Below, piece after piece: positions 1 to 9,506 of a stretch of DNA of 32,568 nt. The position numbers and the translations under genes are program-made. Numbering within the stretch: the stretch's first letter is position 1; each line of letters starts with the position of its first letter. The DNA is from Flavobacteriales bacterium (GTDB lineage: Bacteria > Bacteroidota > Bacteroidia > Flavobacteriales_G > JALEGO01). The DNA lies in the NCBI GenBank assembly GCA_022763165.1, contig JALEGO010000260.1, positions 1-32,568 of the forward strand. Direction: 5' to 3'. Below the pieces are notes generated by a model that saw nothing but the letters and a program-made list of their open reading frames with translations, searched no databases and had not been told where the DNA came from.

Positions 1-897
1 AGATAACGTGGATGTTGCATTTAAGTTCCCTAAGTGAATTGCACGTGCTCCAAAATAAATAGAGTCAGCCGATGCTTGCGAATTTGGGATCTGTGTGTAA
101 TAGCCTTCACTAAGGGGTTGATTTGTCGTGTTTGTAAAAACATCATACATTTTCATGTCTGCAGTTAATCCATCTTCTAACACAATATCATCAATCATCC
201 ATTCATAATATTCGCCATCAAATGTAAATCTTAGTCTCGCGTTGCTTGAACCAGCTAAAACACTGGTTAAGTTTATTTGAATAGTAGATCCTGTATCACC
301 TTGATTGGCAAATGGTGTTTCATCCCAAACTTTCGTCCACGTTGCACCTCCATTACCACTAGCTTCGATTGTTAGTGTTGCTACGAAAGCCCGGTATTCA
401 TGATACATGCTGAATAAAACACTTGTTGCAGAAGAAAGATTGATATTTGATGTAGTCAAAACCCCAGTGTGAGCGGAAGGCGCAGAACCGGATCCCTGAG
501 ATCCCCCACATTGGGTTCCTGTATCATCCAGATAGTTAGAGTCAAATATGATAAAGCCGTTGCTCTTTGTTGGTGAGGCCAAAGGTGTTCCGTCAGAACA
601 AGCACCTCTTCCACCTGTATTCAAGTCTGGAAAGGTAAAGGGACCTCTATATTCCCATGCACCTGGTGAAACAGCTCCATTAACATCTGTAACAGTATTG
701 GTCCATGTGCCTGGTATCCCAGTGGCAAAGTCTTCAGACCAATGAATAGCTTTTTTTGTTGGCGTTACTTTTTGTTTCTGTGGCTTTGGCTTATAATTAG
801 GCAAAGGTTGTATTAAGTCTCGTTGATCAATTGATATTTGTTGTGCATTAACATTAAATGCAGCAATTAAAAATAATAGGGATACTAATCGCTTCAT
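1..897 (-). CDS. Secreted protein with N-terminal signal peptide, 3' end truncated by the window edge (MAM/jelly-roll-like extracellular domain, possible T9SS cargo)
   Basis: Reverse-strand reading from ATG at 897 gives MKRLVSLLFLIAAFNVNAQQ... (signal peptide), then ...WSEDFATGIPGTWTNT...ATLTIEASGNGGATWTKVWDE...LRFTFDGEYYEWMIDDIVLEDG..., open to base 1. Missing from the ORF track because no stop lies inside the window. Confidence 0.7.
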   Translation of the reverse strand, partial: MKRLVSLLFLIAAFNVNAQQISIDQRDLIQPLPNYKPKPQKQKVTPTKKAIHWSEDFATGIPGTWTNTVTDVNGAVSPGAWEYRGPFTFPDLNTGGRGACSDGTPLASPTKSNGFIIFDSNYLDDTGTQCGGSQGSGSAPSAHTGVLTTSNINLSSATSVLFSMYHEYRAFVATLTIEASGNGGATWTKVWDETPFANQGDTGSTIQINLTSVLAGSSNARLRFTFDGEYYEWMIDDIVLEDGLTADMKMYDVFTNTTNQPLSEGYYTQIPNSQASADSIYFGARAIHLGNLNATSTLS

Positions 898-1161
898 GAA
901 GAATATTTTTGGATTTCCAAAAATACAAAATATAATCCTTTCTGATGCAGGAATTTAAAACATCATTCTAAAACTAGTTCCATAAGAAGTATCAATCTGG
1001 ACGTTATGTGATTTAATTGAGTTAGTTTAAGTGCTAGTAGTCTGATTTTCAAATATATTTAGAGCAACAGAATCACTTTTAAGCCATAGTTTCTATCACA
1101 AGAAATTTTTTTGGATGGGCTAAGACCTTATAAAATTATTAAGTAACTTTAAAATAATACC

Positions 1162-1572
1162 GTGAAACGAATCTTTTACATAGCCTGGGTTTTATTATTT
1201 GCTTGTAGCGAAGATACTTCCAATATCAAATCTGATCAATCAATCTATTCGGATTCAGAGCTAAAGGCGACAGAAGATTCAGCTCTTGTCACAATCGAAC
1301 TCATAGATTATCCTTTGTTCGAAAAACCACATCAAATTGTTGTTACCTTAGTAGATAATGGAGTTGAATATAAGACTCACTCCAATGACATCAACAAGGC
1401 TGCATTTCTTATCCCAAGAGTTCACTCAGAATATTATCAAATCAAGGTATTTACTGGGGACAAAGTCATAAAGTATGATCGGAAATTTAAGATACCTCAG
1501 GACCAAGGAGCATATGATCTCAACGTGAAACTGGAGTACTCAAGAGATCTTGCATCTCAGTACGTTCAATAA
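1162..1572 (+). CDS. Small hypothetical lipoprotein (136 aa)
   Basis: GTG start; N-terminus MKRIFYIAWVLLFACSEDTS has a hydrophobic stretch and lipobox-like LFAC. Confidence 0.6.
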   Translation: MKRIFYIAWVLLFACSEDTSNIKSDQSIYSDSELKATEDSALVTIELIDYPLFEKPHQIVVTLVDNGVEYKTHSNDINKAAFLIPRVHSEYYQIKVFTGDKVIKYDRKFKIPQDQGAYDLNVKLEYSRDLASQYVQ

Positions 1573-1606
1573 TCAATTGAATTTAAGAATTCTGAAGGTG
1601 GTTCAT

Positions 1607-3535
1607 TTAGTTGGGATCCACCCAATCATTATGTGACTTAATTAAATCAATCAAAGCTTCAACGGCTTGCTCTTCAGGGACATTTCTGACAACTACTTCC
1701 TTCTCCTTATATAAAGAAATTTTACCTGGGCCTGTACCTACATATCCATAATCCGCATCAGCCATTTCTCCGGGACCATTGACGATACAACCCATTATAC
1801 CAATTTTTACTCCTTTAAGATGACTTGTTGCCTGTCTAATTTTACCAGTGGTTTCTTGCAGATCAAAGAGTGTTCTTCCGCAAGATGGACAGGAAATGTA
1901 CTCCGTTTTAGAAATCCTTGTTCTAGTGGCTTGCAAAATCCCAAAACACAAGTTATTAATGTCTTTTACCGAAAAATTGGCTTTTATCCACAGTCCGTCT
2001 CCCAGCCCATCTAGAAAAAGTGTTCCTTGATCAACAGAAGAACGTATCCAGAGATCTTCTAAAGTTGGAAGCTCGTATTCGTTTAAAACAATTACTGGAT
2101 TTTGGATTTCATTTTCGATAAGTGAAAGAAAGAACTTTCTGAAGTGTTTATAGGGCAGATCTTCGGTTGAACTTAGAATAATGCAAAGTTTATCATAACC
2201 TTTAAGAGATTCTATTTGATTGATATCTTGTGTGCTAAGCTGTAAAAACCCTACTTGATCTTTTGGTAAGGAGCTGATGTCTTCTAGACTCAACAAAGGG
2301 TAGTGCCTTTCTTTTTGTCGCTCCCAAACTTCATAGTCTTGTATGACGCCCAGTGTACCAGGAGTTTCGAACTCAATTTGATTTTTACCGATGTAAATAT
2401 AGTCAGCCGCCATATCACCAATATTCCATTTGTCCAACTCAATTGAGTATTGATATCCAATTCCAAATAGATTGGCTTGACTTATGGAAGTTCTTGTGGA
2501 GTAATCTTGGATGATAGCAGGTGGGTTTTTAGCCCCAATATTGAGCACTTCATGAGTCGCTCTGCGGTTGTAGGAGATGAAATCGATGGGTGGGCCTTCG
2601 TGTTCAAGATCCTTTTGAGGATTGGATTTGATATTCAAATATGGACTCACAATCTTTTTAGCCACTGGACCTTCAATCTCAGGTTCTTCAGTTAAAGAAA
2701 CCCTTACAGTGTCACCCAAACCATCTTCCAATAGAGCACCGATACCAATTGCAGATTTAATCCGACCATCCTCACCGTCACCTGCTTCAGTAACACCCAA
2801 ATGGAGTGGGTAATTCATACCTTCCATTTTCATTTGAGATACCAAAAGACGATAAGCCTGAACCATAACTTGAGGATTACTAGCCTTCATAGAAAGGACA
2901 ATGTCATGATAATCATGATCTCTACAAATACGAACAAATTCTAACGCTGACTCAACCATTCCTTCGGGTGTATCTCCATAGCGAGATAGAATTCTGTCAG
3001 AAAGTGACCCGTGGTTGGTTCCAATTCTCATGGCTGTTCCATATTCTTTGCATATTTTGACTAGTGGCTGGAATCTGCCACGAATTCTATCAATCTCCGC
3101 CTCATAAGATGCGTCAGTATAGTCAATTTGGTTGAACTTCTTTTTGTCGGCATAGTTGCCTGGATTCACCCTCACTTTTTCGACAATTCTTGCTGCTTCT
3201 TCGGCAGCGTTAGGAGTAAAGTGTATGTCAGCGATTAGAGGAACATTTACTCCCCTTTTTTTCAGCTCTTTTTTTATCTCCTGCAGGTTTTTGGCTTCTT
3301 TAAGACTAGGAGCTGTAATCCTTACATACTCGCAACCAAATTCGACCATCCTAATTGTTTGCTCAACTGTTGCAATGGTATCCATCGTATCCGTGGTAGT
3401 CATGGATTGGATTCTTATTGGGTTGTTTCCTCCCACTCCTACATCTCCAATCTTAACTTCCCTTGTAAGCCACCTAGAATGGCCATGAAGGTTTTCAGTG
3501 AATAACGGAATTCGTTGAATTACAGAATCTGACAT
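1607..3535 (-). CDS. ispG: 4-hydroxy-3-methylbut-2-en-1-yl diphosphate synthase, long (Bacteroidota/plant/chlamydial) form with central insert
   Basis: N-terminal VGGNNPIRIQSMTTTDTMD and C-terminal [4Fe-4S] motifs CPSCGRTLFDLQ...GIMGCIVNGPGEMADADYGYVG; 642 aa matches the long form. Confidence 0.95.
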   Translation of the reverse strand: MSDSVIQRIPLFTENLHGHSRWLTREVKIGDVGVGGNNPIRIQSMTTTDTMDTIATVEQTIRMVEFGCEYVRITAPSLKEAKNLQEIKKELKKRGVNVPLIADIHFTPNAAEEAARIVEKVRVNPGNYADKKKFNQIDYTDASYEAEIDRIRGRFQPLVKICKEYGTAMRIGTNHGSLSDRILSRYGDTPEGMVESALEFVRICRDHDYHDIVLSMKASNPQVMVQAYRLLVSQMKMEGMNYPLHLGVTEAGDGEDGRIKSAIGIGALLEDGLGDTVRVSLTEEPEIEGPVAKKIVSPYLNIKSNPQKDLEHEGPPIDFISYNRRATHEVLNIGAKNPPAIIQDYSTRTSISQANLFGIGYQYSIELDKWNIGDMAADYIYIGKNQIEFETPGTLGVIQDYEVWERQKERHYPLLSLEDISSLPKDQVGFLQLSTQDINQIESLKGYDKLCIILSSTEDLPYKHFRKFFLSLIENEIQNPVIVLNEYELPTLEDLWIRSSVDQGTLFLDGLGDGLWIKANFSVKDINNLCFGILQATRTRISKTEYISCPSCGRTLFDLQETTGKIRQATSHLKGVKIGIMGCIVNGPGEMADADYGYVGTGPGKISLYKEKEVVVRNVPEEQAVEALIDLIKSHNDWVDPN

Positions 3536-3539
3536 TTGA

Positions 3540-3547
3540 CAAAGTTA
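3540..3547 (-). promoter_or_regulatory. Putative -7 box TAACTTTG of ispG, 4 nt before ATG
   Basis: Reverse-strand TAACTTTG-TCAA-ATG; matches the Bacteroidota TAnnTTTG consensus. Confidence 0.5.
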
Positions 3548-3657
3548 ACGCTGAAAAGAGAGAAATTGTTTATGACTAAACAATTTAATGTTCAATTTTT
3601 AGTTTTTTAACAGTGTCATTACATAAACAAGGCTAACTTTGAAGCCATTTTAATAGT

Positions 3658-4359
3658 ATGATCTCAAAACTCTTAACTTCATTATTTATGGGCTTGGTAT
3701 GTTTTACATGCTTAAATGCTCAGGATTTGCCAGACCGTCCAATTAAAGGAGAGGTCAAAGACAGAGTCGTATTCAATTTTTTTCATGACAATTGGCTCAT
3801 GGATCAGGACAGTGTCAAGGTGAGGTGGTTTTCAAGAGGAGTTTCCTTTACTTATTTTTATGATGCTCAAATAGGTAAAAGCCCATTCAGTCTTGCAGCT
3901 GGTTTAGGTTTTGCCTCGCACAACGTGTTTAGCAATGCCAAAATACAGCAAGTGAGCAATCCGGATACCAATCTTACAGAATCGTATTCTCAATTTGATG
4001 TTTTTTCTGAATTGGAAAATGTAAAACGCCACAAACTGTCAACAAACTATATAGATCTTCCTGTAGAATTGAGATTCAGAAGTAAACCAGATGCGAGAGG
4101 AAATTCTTGGCGGTTCAGTGTTGGGGCTCGAGCTGGATTTTTACTAGACGCTCATGATAAAACGAAGATTGGAGACGATAAATACAAAACTTTTATTTTC
4201 CCGAATGTCAATCAGTGGCGTTTTGGTGGGCATTTTAAATTTGGGTATCAGCGATGGGGAATATTCGGTTACTACGCTCTGAATAATCTATTCGAAAAGA
4301 ATCAAGGAGTTGAGGTGAGGCCATTGTCTATTGGTTTCACATATGTTTTGCTAGAGTAA
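3658..4359 (+). CDS. Outer-membrane beta-barrel protein (PorT-like family)
   Basis: Signal peptide MISKLLTSLFMGLVCFTCLNAQ; alternating amphipathic strands; C-terminal ...VEVRPLSIGFTYVLLE. Confidence 0.6.
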   Translation: MISKLLTSLFMGLVCFTCLNAQDLPDRPIKGEVKDRVVFNFFHDNWLMDQDSVKVRWFSRGVSFTYFYDAQIGKSPFSLAAGLGFASHNVFSNAKIQQVSNPDTNLTESYSQFDVFSELENVKRHKLSTNYIDLPVELRFRSKPDARGNSWRFSVGARAGFLLDAHDKTKIGDDKYKTFIFPNVNQWRFGGHFKFGYQRWGIFGYYALNNLFEKNQGVEVRPLSIGFTYVLLE

Positions 4360-4360
4360 G

Positions 4361-4570
4361 ATGCTTCCCTTAATCGTGGTAATTCATAAGGACGAACCTG
4401 ATTTTATTTTTGCTTTATTAATTGCCATACCAGTTTTAGTCTATCTCTATTTAGTATTGTGTATATTAACAGCTTGGTCTGAGAATAGATACAAGAAGCA
4501 TGGTTTTGGAGTTTCCTTGCTGATTTGCATCTTATTGACCCCATTAATTGGCAAAAGAATTCTAGAATAA
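4361..4570 (+). CDS. Small membrane protein (69 aa)
   Basis: ORF starts 1 nt after the upstream stop; two hydrophobic segments. Confidence 0.4.
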   Translation: MLPLIVVIHKDEPDFIFALLIAIPVLVYLYLVLCILTAWSENRYKKHGFGVSLLICILLTPLIGKRILE

Positions 4571-5152
4571 CTTGACAAAAGTCAAAAGTTGCATTCCAAA
4601 ACCCAGAATAAACCCAAAGCCGACCTGATTGGTTGTGTGAGCTTTCAGATTAAGTCTTGAATACCCAATTAACCCAGCAACTAAAGTGATGAGACAGAAC
4701 CAGTTTACCACTTGAACATTTAAGAAGTCACTGACTACAAACATTGCACCCAACAAGCCACCAATACCAATCATATGCGCGCTAATTTTCCATTTTAAGT
4801 TAATCAATAGCGTCACGATTATGGTAATTCCGGAGTAAACGATAAACGAGGTGATGATCTGTGGCATCTGATATTGAGATAGGATATAGTATGTAGCAAA
4901 GTAGGCAGATACGGCTATGGTGTACGGAAAAAACCTGTCCTGACTATCTTCTAATTTTAATGACTTCACGATTTTCAGTAAGTATAAGATTACAATCATA
5001 ATAGAAGGAATCAGAAAGGTATTGATGAACACAGGAAGTGCGATCAACAGTTTGCTTGTAAAGTCGGTTCTATAATTTAAATATGTATCTAGATTAAAGA
5101 TGATTAAAATACCGTATGTTGGCATTAACAACGGGTGAAAGATCACCGACAA
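4562..5152 (-). CDS. Integral membrane protein, PAP2-like hydrophobic family (tentative)
   Basis: Multiple TM segments over 196 aa; directly downstream of rpoN on the same strand. Start uncertain: TTG at 5152, with open frame upstream (...NSNSQTLEEKISEILSVIFHPLLMP) and no ATG. Confidence 0.55.
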   Translation of the reverse strand: MSVIFHPLLMPTYGILIIFNLDTYLNYRTDFTSKLLIALPVFINTFLIPSIMIVILYLLKIVKSLKLEDSQDRFFPYTIAVSAYFATYYILSQYQMPQIITSFIVYSGITIIVTLLINLKWKISAHMIGIGGLLGAMFVVSDFLNVQVVNWFCLITLVAGLIGYSRLNLKAHTTNQVGFGFILGFGMQLLTFVKLF

Positions 5153-5186
5153 TATTTCCGAGATTTTTTCTTCCAGGGTCTGAGAA

Positions 5187-6638
5187 TTAGAGTTCCTTTC
5201 TTAGCCTAGCTACTGGGATTTTAAGTTGCTCCCGATACTTTGCAACTGTCCTTCTCGCGATGTTGTAGCCCTTTTCCTTCAAAGCTTCAGCGAGCTTTTC
5301 ATCAGTAATTGGTTTGCGCTTATCTTCAGAACTGATAAGGTCCTGAAGTATTTTTTTAACCTCACGAGTTGAAACTTCTTCACCTGAAGAGGTGGATAGA
5401 GACTCTGAGAAGAAAGTCTTCAACAAAAAGGTTCCATATGGCGTTTGAACATATTTACTGTTTACCACTCTTGATATGGTAGAAATATCAAGATTGACCT
5501 TATCTGCAATATCCTTCAAAATCATTGGTTTTAGCTTGGTTTCATCACCAGACATAAAATAATCGTATTGGAAATGCATAATAGCGTCCATTGTCAAAAG
5601 CAAAGTTTGTTGTCTTTGTTTTACAGCATCTATAAACCATTTTGCGGAGTCAATTTTCTGCTTTACAAACATTAAAGCTTCTTTCTGCTCTTTGTTCGGT
5701 TTACCTTTTTGAGCCATTATCGTCTCGATCATTTCAGAATACTTTCTGTTTAAATGAAGCTCAGGTGCGTTTTTTGAATTGAGCGTTAGCTCAAGCTTTT
5801 CATTACTATTTTGGATCAAAAAGTCTGGAATGATGTGTTCAATAACTTTGATTGATTCATTCAAAGAGTTTCCGGGTTTGGGATTGAGCTTTAGTATTTC
5901 ATCAATGCCTTCTTTCAGCTCATCCTCAGTAATTCCAAGTCTTTTGATTATTTTGTTGTAGTGTTTTTTGGTGAATTCATCAAAATTATCTCTGAGAATC
6001 AGTTTAGCAATTTCCACAGAATCATCCTGATAAAGCTTTCGATCAAGTTGTAGTAAGAGACATTCTTGTAGACTTCTTGCACCCACTCCGGCTGGATCAA
6101 ATGCTTGGATAATGTTCAATAAGGTTACAAGCTCTTCCTCATTGGTTTCAACGTTTTGAGCAAATGCCAAATCATCAACAATAGCTTCTAAATCTCTTCT
6201 TAAATAGCCGGATTCATCAATATTTCCAATAAGCGTTTTTGCAATTTGCTCTTCTCTTTCATCTAAAACACTAAGCCCCAATTGATCCAAAAGCATTTCA
6301 TGAAATGATTTTCCAGCCGAAAATGGTATGGTCTTATCATCAGCATCAGCCCCTTTGTTTGACGAGTACAATTTATAAGATGGCATATCATCAGAATAGT
6401 CAGAAAAGTCAAATTCAGCCTCCCCCTCACTAATATTATCATATGCATCATCATATTCATCTTGTTCAAATTCTGAATCGGATTGCTCTTTTCCTTCATC
6501 TAAAGCTGGGTTCGTTTCAAGTTCTTCCTTAATCCTTTGCTCTAGTGCAACAGTTGGAAGTTGCAACAACTTCATCAATTGAATTTGCTGCGGGGATAAC
6601 TTTTGAAGGAGTTTTTGTTGTAATGTCTGTTTTAACAT
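5187..6638 (-). CDS. rpoN: RNA polymerase sigma-54 factor
   Basis: N-terminal Q-rich LKQTLQQKLLQKLSPQQIQLMKLLQLP; core region LAFAQN...FDPAGVGARSLQECLLLQL; C-terminal RpoN box ARRTVAKYREQLKIPVARLRK. Confidence 0.96.
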   Translation of the reverse strand: MLKQTLQQKLLQKLSPQQIQLMKLLQLPTVALEQRIKEELETNPALDEGKEQSDSEFEQDEYDDAYDNISEGEAEFDFSDYSDDMPSYKLYSSNKGADADDKTIPFSAGKSFHEMLLDQLGLSVLDEREEQIAKTLIGNIDESGYLRRDLEAIVDDLAFAQNVETNEEELVTLLNIIQAFDPAGVGARSLQECLLLQLDRKLYQDDSVEIAKLILRDNFDEFTKKHYNKIIKRLGITEDELKEGIDEILKLNPKPGNSLNESIKVIEHIIPDFLIQNSNEKLELTLNSKNAPELHLNRKYSEMIETIMAQKGKPNKEQKEALMFVKQKIDSAKWFIDAVKQRQQTLLLTMDAIMHFQYDYFMSGDETKLKPMILKDIADKVNLDISTISRVVNSKYVQTPYGTFLLKTFFSESLSTSSGEEVSTREVKKILQDLISSEDKRKPITDEKLAEALKEKGYNIARRTVAKYREQLKIPVARLRKEL

Positions 6639-6743
6639 AAGGCGTTTACTTTATGACATCAATTCAAAAACGAAGATGGTGCCAAGATAGTTTCAAAAAT
6701 GTTAATAATTGTGAAGAAAGCATTTTTACACTTTATTTCCAAC

Positions 6744-8195
6744 TTAAAATTCAGCGTTCTTTGGAGTTCTTGGGAAAGGAATCACATCTCTAATATTGGT
6801 CATCCCAGTGACGAACATAACAAGTCGTTCAAAACCAAGCCCAAAACCGCTATGAGGAGCAGTACCCAGTTTCCTGGTTTCTAGATACCACCATATATGT
6901 TCTTCAGGAATATCAAATCGCTCAATACCTTCTTTAAGTTTATCTAAACGTTCTTCTCTCTGAGAGCCGCCCACGATCTCACCGATTCCTGGAAATAGAA
7001 TGTCCATAGCTCGCACTGTTTTTCCATCATCATTTTGACGCATATAAAATGCTTTAATATCGGCTGGGTAATCGGTTAAGATAACAGGTTTTTTAAACTT
7101 CTTTTCGACAAGATAACGTTCATGTTCTGATTGTAGATCGGCTCCCCAACCTTCAATTAGATATTGAAAACGTTTCTTCTTGTTTGGTTTAGAATTTCTA
7201 AGAAGGTCTATGGCTTCTGTATATGTCAATCGTTCAAACTCGTTTTGTACAACAAAATTTAAACGTTCTAGCAATGGTAATTCGTTTCGATCCTCAGCTT
7301 TCTTTTGTTTATCAGCATCCACTTCTCGTTTGTGAAGAAATTCCAAGTCATCCGAGCAATTGTCCATGGCATATTTAATGACATATTTTAAGAAGTCTTC
7401 GGCAATATCCATGTTCTCGTTCAGATCTGCGAAAGCAACTTCTGGCTCTATCATCCAGAACTCAGCAACATGACGCGTTGTATTAGAGTTTTCAGCTCTA
7501 AAAGTGGGGCCAAAAGTGTAAACTTTTCCTAAAGCAAGTGCTGCCAATTCTGCCTCCAGCTGCCCAGATACTGTTAGGTTCGTAGCCTTACCAAAAAAGT
7601 CTTGTTCAAAATCAACTTCTTTTTGATCATTCAATGGTGCGTTTTTCAAATCCAAAGTGGTAACCTGAAACATTTCCCCAGCACCTTCAGCATCTGATCC
7701 GGTGATGATTGGAGTATTCACATAAACATATCCTTTATCATTAAAGTACTTGTGAATGGCATATGCCAATGCATTTCTTACCCTAAAAACAGCACCGAAA
7801 GTGTTGGTTCTAAACCTCAAATGTGCTTGCTCGCGAAGTTTTTCTAGAGTATGCCTTTTGGGTTGAAGTATTGTGAGCTTCACATCTTCTGGATCGGCAT
7901 CACCAAGGACTTCAATCGTTTCTGCTAATAATTCTACTGCTTGTCCAGATCCTTGTGATGCGACCAAGTCACCCGTAAAAGAAACACAAGCTCCTGTTCC
8001 TAACCTCTTAACTAAGTCTTCAGAAAACTTGTCATTGTCAACTACAACTTGGAGGTTTTTAATGGTTGAACCATCATTTAAGGCTATAAACGATACATTT
8101 TTACTTCCTCTGTTTGTTCTAATCCAACCTTTTACGTTGACCTTGTTTCCTTCATCCGCACCAGTAAGTACTGATTTGACTTCTGTTCTTCTCAT
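6744..8195 (-). CDS. asnS: Asparaginyl-tRNA synthetase
   Basis: Class II aaRS motifs: [64 protein letters not shown]. Confidence 0.96.
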   Translation of the reverse strand: MRRTEVKSVLTGADEGNKVNVKGWIRTNRGSKNVSFIALNDGSTIKNLQVVVDNDKFSEDLVKRLGTGACVSFTGDLVASQGSGQAVELLAETIEVLGDADPEDVKLTILQPKRHTLEKLREQAHLRFRTNTFGAVFRVRNALAYAIHKYFNDKGYVYVNTPIITGSDAEGAGEMFQVTTLDLKNAPLNDQKEVDFEQDFFGKATNLTVSGQLEAELAALALGKVYTFGPTFRAENSNTTRHVAEFWMIEPEVAFADLNENMDIAEDFLKYVIKYAMDNCSDDLEFLHKREVDADKQKKAEDRNELPLLERLNFVVQNEFERLTYTEAIDLLRNSKPNKKKRFQYLIEGWGADLQSEHERYLVEKKFKKPVILTDYPADIKAFYMRQNDDGKTVRAMDILFPGIGEIVGGSQREERLDKLKEGIERFDIPEEHIWWYLETRKLGTAPHSGFGLGFERLVMFVTGMTNIRDVIPFPRTPKNAEF

Positions 8196-8368
8196 AAAAC
8201 GAAATAATGTTTGTGGCGCTTCCCGAATTTGTCAAACAGGTATTTAACCCCTCAAATGCGGGACCAGGCTCTCCATTATATTCTCGAGAAAGCAAAAACC
8301 TTTCTCAAGAGATGCCATTTCGATCCTTAGCGCGGACCCAAAATTAAATGATTCTTAATGAAACGAGA

Positions 8369-9430
8369 TCAATATAGGATGTTAAATCCATTTTCTAGTT
8401 GATCCTTAATTTTATCCTTGAGTTCATCTGGGTTTTGAAGCCCTTTGTTGAATCTTTTGCGCTCCAGCTTTCCTTTTCGCATTTCTTTTTGAGTTTCTTC
8501 GGGTAAAGCGTTGATTTCTTTGCACTTTGGAGTGCAACAGTTTTCAAACTTAGCTTTGCAGTTTGGGCATTGGATAAAAAGTAAGTTGCAGCCTACGTTT
8601 GAACAATTGGTATGGTCATCGCAGGGAGCACCACATTGATGACACTTTGCTATGATGTCGTCTGAGATTTTTTCTGCCAATCGATCATCAAAGACAAAAT
8701 TCTTACCAATAAATTTATTCTCAAGACCTTCATTGTCTACTTGGTGCTTGTAATCTATGATGCCTCCATGTAGCTGATTTACATCTTTAAACCCATGATG
8801 TTTTAAATATGCGCTGGCCTTCTCACATCGGATACCACCTGTACAGTATAACAGTATTTTTTCGTCTTTTTTATCCTCAAGTTCATCTTTGACTTTCGGA
8901 AGTTCCTCTCTAAAGGTATCAACCTGAGGCAATATAGCTCCTTCAAAATGCCCCACTTCACTTTCATAGTGATTTCGCATATCAACCACGATAGCACCAT
9001 TTTTGATCGCCTCATTAAACTCTTTTGCAGAAAGATGAGTTCCTACGTTAGTAACATCGTATTCTTCATCATCCAGGCCATCTGCAACAATCTTGTTTCG
9101 GATTTTGATTTTTAGCTTTAAAAATGAATCTTCTTCTTCTACGGCCACTTTAAAGGGCATGCTTTTAAAGGCCACTCTGGATTCTAGGTTTTCTCTAAAA
9201 GCATCAAGGTTTTCCGAAGGTACATTGAGTTGAGCATTAATACCTTCTCGGGCAATATAAATACGCCCCAAAACCTTTAGTGCTTCCCATTCAGCGTAGA
9301 GTTGATCCCTTAAGGTTTCAAGATCCTCAAGAATCACATATCTGTAAAATGATAAAGTAGTTCTTTCAAGTCCTTCTTGGTCAAGAAATTTTTTAAGCGT
9401 TTCTTTATCATACTTATTGTGCAAAACCAT
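8369..9430 (-). CDS. trhO: tRNA uridine(34) hydroxylase, rhodanese-domain (YceA/TrhO) family
   Basis: YceA-type N-terminal domain ([11 protein letters not shown]), rhodanese active site [15 protein letters not shown]-terminal Cys-rich [26 protein letters not shown]. Confidence 0.9.
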   Translation of the reverse strand: MVLHNKYDKETLKKFLDQEGLERTTLSFYRYVILEDLETLRDQLYAEWEALKVLGRIYIAREGINAQLNVPSENLDAFRENLESRVAFKSMPFKVAVEEEDSFLKLKIKIRNKIVADGLDDEEYDVTNVGTHLSAKEFNEAIKNGAIVVDMRNHYESEVGHFEGAILPQVDTFREELPKVKDELEDKKDEKILLYCTGGIRCEKASAYLKHHGFKDVNQLHGGIIDYKHQVDNEGLENKFIGKNFVFDDRLAEKISDDIIAKCHQCGAPCDDHTNCSNVGCNLLFIQCPNCKAKFENCCTPKCKEINALPEETQKEMRKGKLERKRFNKGLQNPDELKDKIKDQLENGFNILY

Positions 9431-9437
9431 GATTTTG

Positions 9438-9445
9438 CAAAGATA
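9438..9445 (-). promoter_or_regulatory. Putative -7 box TATCTTTG of trhO, 7 nt before ATG
   Basis: Reverse-strand TATCTTTG-CAAAATC-ATG. Confidence 0.45.
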
Positions 9446-9474
9446 CGGGTTTGTAAGGGCTTTGAAAAATGATT

Positions 9475-9502
9475 TTTGTTAGATAAGGTTCATTTAACTT
9501 TG
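9475..9502 (+). promoter_or_regulatory. Putative promoter (TTTG-N16-TAACTTTG) of the histidine kinase gene, ending 4 nt before ATG
   Basis: TTTG 9475-9478 and TAACTTTG 9495-9502; ATG at 9507. Confidence 0.5.
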
Positions 9503-9506
9503 ACGT

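Noticed and set aside
548-745. 65-aa plus-strand ORF
   Set aside because: Lies antisense to the signal-peptide-bearing secreted CDS (1-897, minus); composition looks like a shadow frame.
3156-3488. 110-aa plus-strand ORF
   Set aside because: Antisense to highly recognisable ispG coding sequence; same for 1820-2014, 1848-2030, 2477-2695 and 2622-2813.
7873-8247. 124-aa plus-strand ORF
   Set aside because: Antisense to the asnS N-terminus; Ser/Thr/Pro-rich shadow ORF without motif.
8244-8318. Attenuator leader peptide for asnS
   Set aside because: The micro-ORF has only one Asn codon, so classical asparagine-dependent attenuation is not supported; kept only as a low-interest observation.
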